Assembly (NCBI GenBank): GCA_003116995.1
Contig: BDSL01000118.1
Location: 62,001 to 126,000, forward strand
DNA from: Yamagishiella unicocca
Taxonomy: Eukaryota; Chlorophyta; Chlorophyceae; Chlamydomonadales; Volvocaceae
Reading direction: 5' to 3'
Length of the DNA stretch: 64,000 nt
Positions 46,201-58,207 of the stretch are shown piece by piece (positions within the stretch are counted from its first letter, which is position 1; the number at the start of each line of letters is the position of its first letter). The translations under genes and the position numbers were made by a program. The notes beneath the pieces are model-generated. The model did not search any database. It was not told the origin of the DNA and was given only the letters and a program-made list of their open reading frames with translations.

Positions 46201-48272
46201 AAGACTGGGGAGGGGTCGGCGGTCAGGTCATGTAGCGGTTCTGGGCGGGAAGCACGGACTCGGAGAGCGCTACTGCTGCCAGAGAGCCTGCTACTGCTGC
46301 CAGAGAGCCCGCTACTGCTGCCGCTGCTGCTAGGGTTGTTGTTTCCAGCCGTAGGGTGATTGGTGCTGCACGATCTTCCCGCCCGGACCCTGACACCCCT
46401 CCCCCTCCCCTCCCCCTCCCCCCCTTCCCCCCTCACTCGGGTTTCCTCTCCCCCCCTCCCCCCGGTCCCCTCCCTGGACCGCTACCGCAGCTGGTCTACA
46501 TGGCTCCGGAGCGGCTGCTGCACGGACAGCTCTTCGCCGCCTCGGACGTGTTCAGTTTCGGGGTCATGATGTGGTGCGTGTGTGGGGGGGGAAGGGGGAA
46601 GGGGAGGGGGGTGGCAGGGGGAGGGGGAGGGGGAGGGTTTTGCTTGCCGCCCACGCCTCTCCGCCGTGCTGCGCCGTGCTGTGCTGTCCAGCGTCCGGTG
46701 CTCCGTCGTATCTGGCTGAGGGCCCTATGACCCTCGCGCGCACGTTCCGTGCCCGCATCCGCATCTCGATCAGCCCTCCTCGTCCCGGGCCCCCCTTTGC
46801 GTTGACTCCAGGGAGATGTACCACGGGCAGCGGCCGTACGACGGAATGCACGCCGCCCAGATCGTCATGGCGTGCGCGCAGGGAGTGGTCAGCTTGGAGT
46901 GGTCGCCGGGTGAGAGGGGGGTCGGGCGGGTGAGAGGGGGGTCGGGCGGGCGGGTGTGAAGGTTGGATGTTGGGTGTATTGGGTCTGTGAGATTATGTGA
47001 AGCGGGTAACCGGGAAACGGAGGGATCGAGTGTGCTTACCTCTGCCTCCCATACCCGGTCATGACCTCAGCAATCCCGCCTCCTCCCTCCGCCTCCTCCC
47101 TCCGGCTGCACCCCCGGCTGCAGACGCCTTCGAGGACGTTGTTCGCATCAGCAGGAGCTGCCTGGCGCCTTCGCCCCACGACCGGCCCACCTTCGAGCGC
47201 CTGATGCGGGAGCTGGCGCTCCTGGAGGCCAGGGTGCGCGTGGAGGGGCCGCGCACCGGCACCAGCGTGGAGATGAGCAGGTTAGCGGTTGGTTGACGAT
47301 TGGGCGGTTGGCGATTGGGCGGTTGGCGGTTAGGAGGAGGGCGAGGAGGAGACTTGCGTGCGCGTACGAGGAAGCTGAGTAAAGCTCCGTTTGGAGATAG
47401 GTGCATGCGCTCGGGGGGGGTGGGGGGTGGGGGGGGCGGTGCATGACGCACTCCGTCTGTCGTTCGTTTCTTGCAGCATCTCCAACGTACTGGGTCGTTA
47501 CCAGCGACCGACCCGCCTCGTCTAGCCCATACCCCATCACGTGTTTCCCACACCCCGTACGGCGCCCTCCCCCCCGCAACCCGCCCGCCCGCTGCGCCAG
47601 CAGGCAGTCGACCCGCGTGAGCACAGACGCCACCACCGCCCCGCTCCGGCGCGCCGGCACCAGCAACATCAACCCTCGCTCGTCCATCGACTCGGCCGTG
47701 TCCGGCGCCCCTCCCTCGAGCCGCCGCGGCAGCCAGGACCGCAGCGCCGCCTCCAAGGCTCGGCGCTCCTCGGACACCAGCCGCACCTCTGTGTCCTACC
47801 ACCAACAGCAACACCAGCAACACCAGCAGCAACAGCAGCAACACCAGCAGCAACAGCAGCAACACCAGCAGCAACACCATTCGGGCCAGCCTCGCGAGTC
47901 CCTCTCCCGAACGGCGCCATCTTGCACACCAGAGGGCCCGTGGAGCGCGGTGGCACCGCCGCCGCTGCCCGGGCCGCCGCCGCCGCTGCCCGGCCCGCAG
48001 CCGCCGCCGCCGCCGCTGGTTCCGGTTCACGTGCACATCAGCCCGGCGGCGCCGGCACCCGGAGGCGCCGTGGGTGCGCTCGGCCGGGTTGGCTGCCACC
48101 TGGGGGCCGGGAGCTTCAGCGGCAGCATGGGAGCCTTCTCGGCGCCGGTGACGGTTGGGGATCTGGAGGCGGGCCGGCGAAGCGGGGGCGGCAGCGCCGC
48201 CGCCATCGCGGCCGCACTGGCGCAGCAGCCCACGATCGCGAGCGCGGTGGTGGCGGAGCTGCTGGTGCGCCT

Positions 48273-48305
<33 letters not shown>

Positions 48306-49179
48306 ACAAGCGGGGGGCCCGCGGCGGCCTCCTGGCCAGAAGAGGGTTTCGGAGCCGAGCCCCGGATGCGTCGGTACGGCAGCGGCGCCACCAGACCCAC
48401 CGCAACATCCACAGCATCCGCAACACCAGCAGCTGCTGCAGCAGCAGCAGTTGCTTGCTGCGACTGCAGAGTCCTCGTCGCCGCCCATTCGGGCGGGAGG
48501 TGCCGGGGCTGATGAGGCCAGGGCGGGTGTTGATGGCGGTGCCGGTGCGGTCGCCTTGGCTTACGGAGATGCCGGCGGCGGCGGCGGAGGCGGCGGAGGG
48601 GACGGGGGGGCTCTCCAGCGCTTGAGCAGCGAAAACGTGGCCGCGGTGCCGCCACCGGCGCTGCTGCCCCCGCGGGCGGCCATCACAGTTGAGCAGAGCA
48701 GCAGTCCAAAGGCAAACGGCGCGCTGCCGTCAGCTTTGCCGCCGGCGAGAGGCAGCAGCAGCGGCGGCGGCGGCGGTGGCGGCGGCGACAACGAACCGGA
48801 TGGTGCCGACGGCGGCGAGGTGTACGAACATGACGTGGCCCGCTGCCCCGGAGCCGCGCGGGCGTCAGGCGCCTCCTCGCTGGGCGACTGCGTGGGGGCG
48901 TCCGAGGCGGCTGCCTGTGTGCTCTTGGCGCCCGGAGGAGCGCCACCACCCACGGACGCACCATCCGGCTGCCCGGGGGGGGAGGCCCCGCTGGGCCCCT
49001 TCCGCGGTTTCGGAGCCCCAGCGGTGCAGCCGCAGCATGCACAGTACGGCGCGCCAGCGACGGGCTGTGGTGCAGTGGTTACACGCCGGCGCAGCGGGCA
49101 CCTGCCTGTGTCGCGTCACAGCAGCAGCAACATCATCCGACCCCGCGAGTTCGCAACGATTAACGAGGAGCCGAACTAG
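40250..49179 (+). CDS. TKL-type protein kinase, 5' end not resolved
   Basis: Exons 40250-40320, 40514-40558, 40978-41084, 41527-42201, 44929-45039, 45376-45441, 45792-45914, 46491-46573, 46812-46909, 47124-47280, and a last exon from about 47505 to 49179. Kinase hallmarks in order: Gly loop LGQGTQGVVYEG (split by an intron), VAVK lysine, SHPNVV, hinge VMEHCDHGSL, catalytic loop LHGDLKPANVLL (HGD instead of HRD), SDFGMA, YMAPERLL, DVFSFGVMMWEMYHGQRPY, DRPTFERLM. A 225-codon Ala/Gly-rich exon, with a 14-Ala run, is inserted just before the hinge. The tail is Gln-, Gly- and Pro-rich and ends ATINEEPN. Residue pattern and SFGVMMWEM fit TKL (Raf/MLK-like) kinases, probably cytosolic Ser/Thr. The start lies upstream of 40250, perhaps at 39770. 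The start of the last exon is ambiguous (47477, 47505 or 47526). Confidence 0.85.
40681..40771. repeat. 25-bp minisatellite, 3-4 copies
   Basis: Unit GCGCTGGGGGAGGGTGTCGT plus ACCAG, within a kinase intron between 40558 and 40978. Confidence 0.93.
42516..44858. repeat. Giant 12-bp tandem array, about 195 copies
   Basis: Unit TGCCACTGCATC with point variants (GCTGCATC, CTGCAGC, CACCTGC) and a few indels: TGCCATCTGCC near 44175, CACTGCACTGC near 44325 and 44575, GCCGCCACTGCACTGCC near 43210. It occupies most of the intron between 42201 and 44929. All reading frames are open on both strands, giving HCIC, HLPL, ATAS, QMQW, CSGR and AVAD polymers. None is credible as protein because kinase phases require this region to be spliced out. 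Confidence 0.98.
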
Positions 49180-52100
49180 GGACCCAGGGGGGGAGGAGCC
49201 GAACTGTGGGGCGCAACGCCGGCTCGGCGCGGAGTGGAGCACTCCCGTGCTCTAGCTGCGCCGCGTGCCGCGCGGCGTACATGTGACGTACCGAGCACCG
49301 TACAGCTGTATGACATGCCGTACGGTGTACTTTTTTCGTACTGGGGGTTGTGGGTATGTCATGTACGTCACTGCGGTAACCGGGGGGGGGGATTGTATCG
49401 TGAGGGGGGGAATAGGGTTTTAGGGCTGCAGGTGCTGTAATACGTCAAAGGGGACATCGTGAATTACAGCATTGCTTTCGGAGATTCGTTGGAGGTGGGA
49501 TTGCTGGGTATGACCATGAAATGGCGTAGTTATGGGGGGGGCAGCTCCTGTGGGCTTGCAAACGAATGGGGGTGTTGGGGAGGGACGAGCGTCATGGTGC
49601 CCGAAGGGGCCAGTGCGGTGAGCTATGTGGGTTGGTGTGCTTTTTCGAAGTAATGCTGTACGGCAATATGTGACATGCACCGCATTTATCATGTCCACAC
49701 CGCTATTTTCTCAAGCGGACCAGCAGGCGGGCCAGCTGCCCACTGCTGCTCGCACGTAGATCCCGTTTCCGGTATGGATGGTAGAACCTTATTTGGTTGT
49801 TAAGGCTAATACGATGGTTCGCTGGACGAGCGCCGTGACTTGGTTCCGTTCATGGTGGGTTGTACAGGTTGAGCCGATGGTTGCGAGGCCAAGCGCGCGG
49901 CGGTTGGATGATGGGTAACGGCAACGGCGGTTGCGGTGGTTGGACGAGCTGCTGCGAAAGCCATCTCCAACACCGCCGCTGTGCGGGTGCGAAGCGAAGA
50001 GTGCTGTGTCCGTAATTCGTTTGATGATTTGCAGGGCAGAGAAGCCAGCAGACGCGTTCTCGAATCTTCTATCCTACTAGATCACCACGCGGCGCAGGGA
50101 TGGCTCCTCTCGAACGCACGATGAGCGAGACTGGCGAGATGACACTAGCCCATTATTTTGTTCCCGGACGGCAGGGTTTGTTTCCCAAACCCCCCCGTGC
50201 CATGAACCCGTGCCATGAATCGGGTAATACCGTTGCCATGTGAGGACGGGCGTTTCCTTCACGGCTCAAGGAATCCGTCTCCGTTTTTTTGGAAAGCGCA
50301 GAATCGCGGCTAGCCGCGCATAGGGCCCAGCCAGGGCTGTGGGGGGGGGGAAGGGGCGCATTGGTTCACAGGGGGTGCGGGTGGAGCCATTGACGCCGTT
50401 TTGTTTGTCGTCGAAGGCAGGGCGCGGAGGAGGGTCTTCTTCATCACAGCGACTGACTCCTCCGACATTCGAAGTCGTATCGATGCCCCTTCGGCCATGG
50501 GCGCGCGCCAGGCATGGCGCTGCTGTTAGCTGGCTGGCTGGCGCTCCACATTCAGTTGTCGGTTAGCGGGCTGCGGTTGGCCTTTTGCGGACTTTCCACC
50601 GGCTTTACGAGTGCTAAGCGAGTGCTTCACCGTATTATTGGTCGTTCCAATTAATAGGGGGAGAGAAGCGTTCTGCAAGTGCTACTGAAACATCAGAATA
50701 TGGACGGCACTTCATGGGGGGTGGAGTAAAAACACCAGGTGACACGACGGGGGGGGTTTACACGACGGGGGGAGGGGGAAGACAATATCCCTGAGGGTTA
50801 GGACCAGGTCATCCTGGTGCGGCAGGTGGTGGGAGGGTTGCTGAGAATTTTACGCTGCTGGTTACTTTTGAGGCGTTACTTGAAGCTCTATCTCTTTGGA
50901 AGCTCTTGCTGTCGTTCGATTCGATGATGCGTCACGTTGCTGATTTGTTGATTGCCACAACGCGCGTCGCTACATGTCGGGGGTGGACATTGAGCGGCGC
51001 GTCCATGACGCCTTTCAAGCTACGGCTTGGTGCCGGCAACAACTGGCCGTGTGTGACGTGGCGGGATCTCGATCTCCCATCTTGCATGGCTTACCCTGGT
51101 GTACAATATTGATCCGCGCAGAGCTACGCGAGTGTCTTGCGGCGGATGCTGCCATCACAGAATCAACACTGGGCAATGTAGGCCACGCTCGAGCGTCCAC
51201 GCTCGGCCAACGGCCCACGTGCTTGACTGCCGCTCGGCCCACGTGCCACTGCTGCCGTGTACTTTTGAACATGCGTGCGCACGGACCGTGTAAGCCACAG
51301 AGGCGCAATCACACCTTCGCGACACATAACATAACCATGTTTTATGATACGTCCTCGTGTCTTCGACACCACCGTTTCAGCACCACCAGCGCTGTCAGGC
51401 GATGCGCCCGATGCCTCTACCTTCTGGTCTGGGGCCCGCTGTAACAGTTACTACTACCACTATGATACGAGAAGTAGGCACGTCACGTCACGTCGCGCTC
51501 CGGATGCATCCCCCAAAGGGCGACCAGCGCCAGACCCCGTCACTCCATGAAAGTACTATGCGCTCGATAAGCGTCAAACGGTGGCCATATGGGCCGTGTC
51601 AATGGATCCGACGTCCAGCGTCGTACCCGTATATGAAGATGCCGTACCACGGCACCCCTTGTCCAGCTGGTTGCCGCATGCCGGCGTGAGCAAAGCGCGC
51701 CCCCAAATCCGCCCCCCCTGGAGCAGTAGCCAAGTTAGGCAGCTGGCGCTTTGCAGCGCCCGGGGTATCATGCGCGCTGGCGGGCCTACGTGTGCCGTAC
51801 ACCCACCCTCTCACTCCGAAACCAAGATCGCCGCAGCGAACCATGGCGTCCATGCCAAGCTGGCTCGAACCACTCGAAGCACATTATGCACCGCCACCGG
51901 CTATCAGCTGCCCCGCCGCTCCCGACGGCCGCAGCGCACCCCGTGTCGTCAGTGCAGTGGCAGCTGGCACCGATGAGCCGCGGGTGAGTGTGCTGCAACC
52001 CGCGCCGCCCGCCTGTCAAGCCGGTTGCGCTGCCTCAACACGCACGAGCGCCGAACATACAAAACACCACCAACTTTATAAAAAAACATGCAGAACAACA

Positions 52101-52297
52101 AAATTATTTGCTTAATTGTTTGTAGTATTACTAACCCCACACCAAAACGAAACTATCATTCGCCGCTCTCAGCCCCTGTGTAATCCTTTCCTATGCCGGC
52201 CCCCCCCCCTACTTATCAGCCTCGACCCCCCGCACAGCGCCTGCTCCCAGCTGCCGCGGCTGCCGCCGTCCCTCCGCCCCGCCCCCCTCCCCGCTCC
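49180..52297. other. Intergenic between kinase and large unknown gene
   Basis: 3.1 kb between the convergent kinase and large unknown gene. No supported gene. 50720-50780 holds a short G-run/ACACGACGG duplication. 52040-52150 is AT-rich. Frames here are short and lack splice context. Confidence 0.45.
49436..49440 (+). terminator. TGTAA poly(A) signal of kinase gene
   Basis: TGTAA 257 nt after the stop at 49179. I saw no TGTAA in the GC-rich stretch between 47525 and 49179, which supports transcription through the long last exon. Confidence 0.5.
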
Positions 52298-55200
52298 TCA
52301 CAGCACCACCCCGCGCCGCAGACGGTTTCGGTACTCCACTGGCGTGATGTCCTTCTCCACCTCCCGCAGCAGCCGGGCGTTGGCTTGCACGTCCGTCACC
52401 AGCCGATACACCTTCTCGCCCTTCGGGAAGGCGGCCTTGAGGTCCAGCGGGTCCCCGCGCCACAGCCGCGGCTCCGGGATCTTCGGCTGCGGCGGCGGCC
52501 GGAGCGCCGCCGGCGCCGTCGTCGCGCGCCGCTCCGCCGCACCTGGGGAGAGCGGGGTGGCGGCGGTGGAGAAGGCGGGAGACCTGCTGGTGGGCGGCCA
52601 GCCGCTCGCATAGGAGTGATCGCCACGGAGCTGACCCACGGGGCTGGCGGCGGCCGTACCCCAGGCGGCGGCAGCGAGATGGTGGTTGAGGGGCTGCAGG
52701 ATGTCGTGCTCGTCCAACTCCGCGCGGCCCCAGACCGACTGCGACGGCCGTACCATGCGGGACGAGACCCGCTCCGCACTCTCCGCCGCCGCCAAAGCCG
52801 CGGCGATGCGACCGCCGCCGCCGCCGCCGCCGCCGCCGCTCTTAATCATCGCGTCTCGGGAGCCGCTGTCACCGCCTTTGCTGCCCCGGGCCATTGGCAC
52901 CAGATGCCGTACCAAAGCGGCCGACGCCGCCGCCACACCCGCCGCCGCCGGCGGCGGCGACCGGAGCTGCGGCTTGCCGCGGCCCGCGCCCATCAGCGCA
53001 GAAGGCTGCTGCGTGCCGTGGTGGGGGAAGGCGAAGCCGCCGCCGTCCGTGCCGCGCGCGTGTGACAGCACCTGCATCGGCGGCGGCGGCTCGGCGCCGT
53101 TCGCCGCCGCCAGCGCCGTCGTGTATGCTATGGCTCGCGTCACGGGGTTCAACGCGTCCGCGATGCCGACGGCGGCTTTGGCTTTGACTGCCGCCGCGCG
53201 CCCGGCGGGCGTCAGGAGGGACACGACGGGGCCGACCTCACTCCGCACAGCCACGAGCGGCGGCACCACGCCGCCGCCGCTGCCGCCGCCGGACACGCCA
53301 GGTGCGCTAGTGGTACTGGCGTGGGCGATGCTGTCCCGCCTCAGCCCCTCTGGGTGCGGCTGCGGCTGGGGCTGGGGCGGCGGCGGCAGCTGCTGGTGCT
53401 GCACGCGTCCGGTGGCGTGCACCGGCAACACATACCCCACCTGCATCTCCTCTCCCGTCAACGTCGCCACCTCACGCGCCGCCGCCACCCGCTCCATGAG
53501 CTGCGGGTTGTACGTGCCCGCCACGTAATCGCTCTCCGTGCCGTACCCGGGCCGGAGCGCCCCTGGAGCCGAGGGGTTCCATCGCGCTCCCGCCAGCTTG
53601 TAGTGGCGGCTGAGGCCCTGAGTGGACTCGCCCGCCTTGCTGCGACCCGGGGCTTCCGACTGAGGCCTCACACCGGCGGCGCCGCCGGACAGCAGCCCAG
53701 GGTCCAGCGACGGCGGCATGCCGCCGTTCGGGACAACACTAGCCGCGTCACCGACAGCACCAGCCGCATGCTGATGCTGCTGCGGCAGGGCCGCGGCAGG
53801 GGACGATGCCGGCCGGCTGCCGCCGCCGCCGCCAGCGGCGGCGGCGGCGACGGAGGCGTCCCAGGCGAGCACCGGGCTCCGCCCGGTCGCCGAGGCGGCG
53901 GTGCCGGGGCGGCTGCCGTACAAGTCATCGCCGCCGTACAGGCCCTCCTCGCCGTCGTCGTCCTCCGGCTCGTCCTCCTCCGACGCCAGCAGCCCTGCCA
54001 TGCCCGCGCTGCTGGACGAGAGGGGCGAGGTTGCCCTGCGGTGTCCTGGACCCACCTTGAGGAGCCCCACCGAGCCGGCCATCTCCGACAGCCGCCGCAG
54101 CCCACTGCGCACGCTGGCGTTGCCGCTGCTGATCCGCCTCGCCGCCGCCGGCGCCGCCGCCGCTCCCGCCGCGGAGCGACGGGGGGTTGGCTTGGCAGGC
54201 GCGGCGCCAGCGCCGGCGCCGGCGGCGGTGACGGTGGTGCGATGACCCACGGGGGACGACTCGCCGCTGGCCGCCGTCACTACCACCACGGTCGTGTAGT
54301 GAGGGGACATGGGTGAGCCCTGCTGCTGGGCACTGCGCGTGCTGCGCGCGCTGCGGGCGCTGCGCGCGCTGCGGCGCCCGCTGCGCACACGAGCGCTGCG
54401 GCGGCGCGCAGCGCCCTCCCCGCCGCTCCTCCCGCCGCCTCCCGACACGTCCTCCGCCTCGCCTTCGCCGCTGCTGCGGTCCGAGAAGTGCATGCCGCCG
54501 AAGCCGCCGACGCCGCCGCCGGCGTCCCACTCGTCGTCCGTCCGGCCTCCGCTGGTGCCGGCGGTGGTGGGCCGCCGCTCCTCCACCACCACCGAGGGGA
54601 AGTGGTGCCCACCGGCGCCATGCGGCGACCCGCGGGTCGGCGACAGCGGCGTCGATCGCGACGCCGGCCGGGAGCGGCTTCGGCGCTGGCCCGCTCGATC
54701 CACTCCCCCTGAAGTGCCCGGCCGCGAATTCGCACCGGCCGTGGATGCACTGACGCCACGACTGGCTGCCGCGTGAGGGGACGTCACGTCCCTGCGGCCG
54801 GCGGCGCCGCCAGCGGCGCCGGCGCCGCTGCGGTCGCCGTGGCGCTTGGCCAGCGTCTCCAGCGCTGCGCGCGAAGCCGCCTCGATCTCCCTCTGGCGCG
54901 GGTCGGCGGGCTGCAGGCCCTCCAGGGAGGGGCCGCTGGGCATGGTGTTCCCCAGGGTTACGAACGACACGCCCGACCGGTGGTGGTAGATCAGGGGACT
55001 CCCAGCCGCCGACGTCGCCGCCGAGGCGGCGCCGGAGGCGGCGCCGGAGGCGGCACCGGAGGCGGCGCCGGAGGCGGCACCGGAGTTGCGCAGGACGTTG
55101 CCCGTCTCCCCGGCCGTCTCCAGGAGGTCGCCTTTCCCGGTCACGCTCGGCGAAGGGCCGGCGGAGACGATGGTCACGGAGGTGGTGACCACGACGCGCG

Positions 55201-58200
55201 CGTGGCGGCTGAGGAAGAGGGGGGAGTCCAGGAGTCCGGGGCCGGCCATGGACACCCTGCTGCCGGGCCGCAGGGGACTCCTGGATCCGCCGGATCGGGA
55301 GCCGGCAGGCCCGCCGCCGTCATCGCCGTCCGCCGGCGTGCCGTCGGCAAAGCCCTCGCCGCCTCCGGCAGCCGCCGTGAACGAAGGCCGAGCGACCGGT
55401 GTCCCCGGCACATCGACCGCAATGGGCGAGGTGACTTCGTCCTCCTCGTCGTCCTCGTCGTCCAACGCTGGCGCGGCGCTGCGCCCTCCGCCGGCGCTTG
55501 CTGACGTTTCCACCGTCAGTGACCTCCAAGACCGTCCCGACGGCTGCGCCGTCACGGCACCCGCCGTCTGAGCCCCGCCGCCGCCGTCATTGCCCGCGCC
55601 CGGCTGCCCATCACCGTCCGCCGCCGCTGCCGCCGCCGCCGCCACCACCAGGTTTATGTGGCGCTCACTCGTGCGCTTCGGCACTTGCTGAGACTCCCGG
55701 CGAGACACCGGCGCCGTGCCCCCCGTCCCCCTGTCCCCCGCCACGGCGTCTGGCTGCGGCGGCGATTCCCCCCCGGGTCCCGCAGGTGGCTCCCCCGTCT
55801 CAGCTCGTGAGACGCCACTGACGCTGCCAGCTGGCGTCCCGCCGGAAATCCGAACTCCCTCCGTGTCGTGCCTCATCGGCACGGGTTTGCGGGCGGACAG
55901 GATCCCGATGCGGCGGCTCGAATGCGAGCCCGCAACGCCGCCGATCACCGGCGCCCCCGCGGCGCGCTTGGCGGTGGCTCCGGCGCCACCGGCTCCGCTG
56001 TTGGGCTTGCGCATGAGGTTTATAATGGTGTCGACGGGCACCTGGGAGCGGTGGAGAGGCGGAGGGAGTGCGGGTGAACATGTGTTCCGCACAAGTGAAC
56101 ATGTGTTCCGCACAAGTGAACATGTGTTCCGCACAAGTGAATTATGTGTTCCACACAAGTGACCATGTGTTCCATGTGTTCCGCACAAGTGAACAAGTGT
56201 TCCGCCCTTCCTTCCTCTCCGCTTTCCTCCCCTCCTCCCTCCCTCCGTGCCTTGTATAAGGCCCCCGCACACGGCCCCCGGGCAGGCCCCCCCAGCGGCT
56301 CCGAAGACCCCTCGTCCCCAGGCCGGTGACTGATGGTGAGGGGGGACACCTTCACGCACCTTGAGCTGGTCCGCCAGGTAGGTCAGTCGCTCCAGGGTGG
56401 CGGCGCTGACGTGGCCGCGGCCGCGGCCGCCGCTGCCCGACCGCTGGCCGCCGGCTGCTCCCGCAGCTGCCGGCGGCGAACCCTGGCGGGGGTGGTGCCC
56501 GCCATTGCGCCGCTCAAAGCTGGAAGAGGCGTCCGCGGACGAAGCGGGCACGTTGGCGCCTCCCACGCTCAGGTGCAGCTTGTGCGCATGCTTGCCGCCG
56601 CCGGTGCCGCTGCCGCGGTTGCCGCGGTTGCTGCGGATGCCGCCGCCGGCGGTGTGGCCGGCAGCCCCCGGCGCCTCGGTGGCTGCTGCCGCCACTAGTC
56701 GGTCCAGGAAGCCGGGGCCCCACTGGGCCACCAGGGACTGGATGTGCTCGCCAACGGACTCCTGCGGTTGGGCAGTTGGGGCAGTTAGGCAGTTGGGCGG
56801 TCAGACAGCGGGGGGCATGGCGGGGATGAGGGCTCGATCAGCACTTTGGTGCTCGACCATTCCCAGCATATGCCGCACCGCGTCATTCGGCCGCCCACTC
56901 CACCACCGCAATGCCCCGCAGCCCCACTCCGGCTCCCTAATCGCCCTCCGCCTTCCTGGCCCCCGACCGCCCACTCACCTGCGCCTTGGCCAGGCGCTCG
57001 GCCATCTCCACGTGCGCCTGCCGCTGCCGCGCCTCCCGCTCCAGAGCCAGGTCGGGCTCGTAGTACCTGGAGCCGGCAGGGGGGCGGCGGCAGGGGGGCG
57101 GCGCACGAACAACAGCAACGTTACATTGAAGGTGGCCCAGCCGACCAGCCCGACCCGGCCCCCACGTCGCACCACACACTGCCACCCCCGACCGCCACCA
57201 CCACCTCCACACGACCCGCCTCCCATTTAATGCCCCACCTCCCCGTCTCTCCACTCCACCTCCCCACCCCTCCACTCCACCTTCCCACCTCCCCATCCCT
57301 CCACTCCACCTCCCTATCTCTCCACTCCAGCTCCCCGTCTCTCCACTCCACCTCCCCATCTCTCCCCCCCACCTCCTCCCCTCTCCCCCCATGCCGCCGC
57401 TCACCTGATCATCCCGTCCCGGAGCCCCCTCCCCTGGCCCCCCCGGGTGGCCCCCGCGGGAGAGTAGTACAGCCCGCCGTCCGCCGAGAGCGTGTGCACG
57501 CTGGTGGGCAGCAGGCTGAGGTTGAAGTAGGTGCGCGCCTCCGTGTGGTAGGGCCGCGCCGCCACAACGGGACCACGGCCGGTGCCAGTGTACGACTCCG
57601 TGAACCGCTCGAACTCCAGGTCGCCGCCACTCGACTTGTGGGCCGAGGCCGACCCGGCGGGTCGGCTGGCGCCGCCGCTGGTGGTGGCTGCGGGCGTCGC
57701 GCCGGGCGAGGGGGTCGAGGCCGCGCCGGCTGCGGCGGCCCGGCTGCTGCTGGCGGGTGCCCCCGCCCCGCAGGCTTTCCGCCGCAGCTCCCGGCGGAGC
57801 GCGGCGGAGCTGACGGGCGGGGTGGCGGCCGCGACGGGGCGGGTGGGGGCGCTCCCGGAGCCATGGAAGAGCTTCGGAGGGTCGGGCAGGCCCTGCTCCT
57901 TGCGGGCGTTGTTGAAGGCCTCGCGCGCGACCTGGGCGGAGGGTGGAGACAGCGCCGCGAGTGGAGATACGACGTGTGAGTGCCCTTCTGGTGAAGAAAG
58001 AACGAACAAGTGCTCTTTCCCCCTACCGGATCGGTCGGCGCCCCCCTCCAACCCCGGGTCGTTATAGCGGCTACCTAGCCAGACTGCCCGGTCCCTCAGC
58101 TGCGGCAGTTGCCGCCACTCGGCTAGTGGGCCCCATGGGGGGCCGTCCCCCTCCTGGAGGGTCCCCAACGCAAGCATGGATGAGCGAGGCCACCGCGTGG

Positions 58201-58207
58201 ACGGCAC
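52298..58207 (-). CDS. Large low-complexity protein, unknown function
   Basis: Not recognised. Four exons: 57405 to about 58207, 56979-57066, 56360-56761, 52298-56041, joining in phase, up to about 1678 residues. The last exon is 3.7 kb without interruption. The start is uncertain: 58207 and 58177 are in-frame Mets, and an upstream exon ending in phase 0 before the acceptor near 57932 is also possible. A short charged helix lies in exon 2 (LALEREARQRQAHVEMAERL). Exon 3 opens with ordered-looking sequence (GEHIQSLVAQWGPGFLDRLV). Most of the rest is Ala/Gly/Ser/Arg-rich: SGAASGAA repeats, an acidic DDEDDEEDE run, an RSARSARSARSTRS run. The C-terminus (about 120 residues, including LDLKAAFPKGEKVYRLV and DITPVEYRNRLRRGVVL) looks conserved. 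The ordered ends and disordered middle suggest a scaffold, but that is a guess. Confidence 0.6.
56077..56205. repeat. 21-bp intronic tandem repeat
   Basis: About six copies of CATGTGTTCCGCACAAGTGA plus A, the later ones degenerate, in the third intron (56042-56359) of the large unknown gene. Confidence 0.93.

Noticed and set aside
47059..48426. 455-codon antisense frame opposite the kinase tail
   Set aside because: GC-rich low-complexity sequence is open on both strands; the antisense frame has no known motif, while the sense frame continues the kinase gene.
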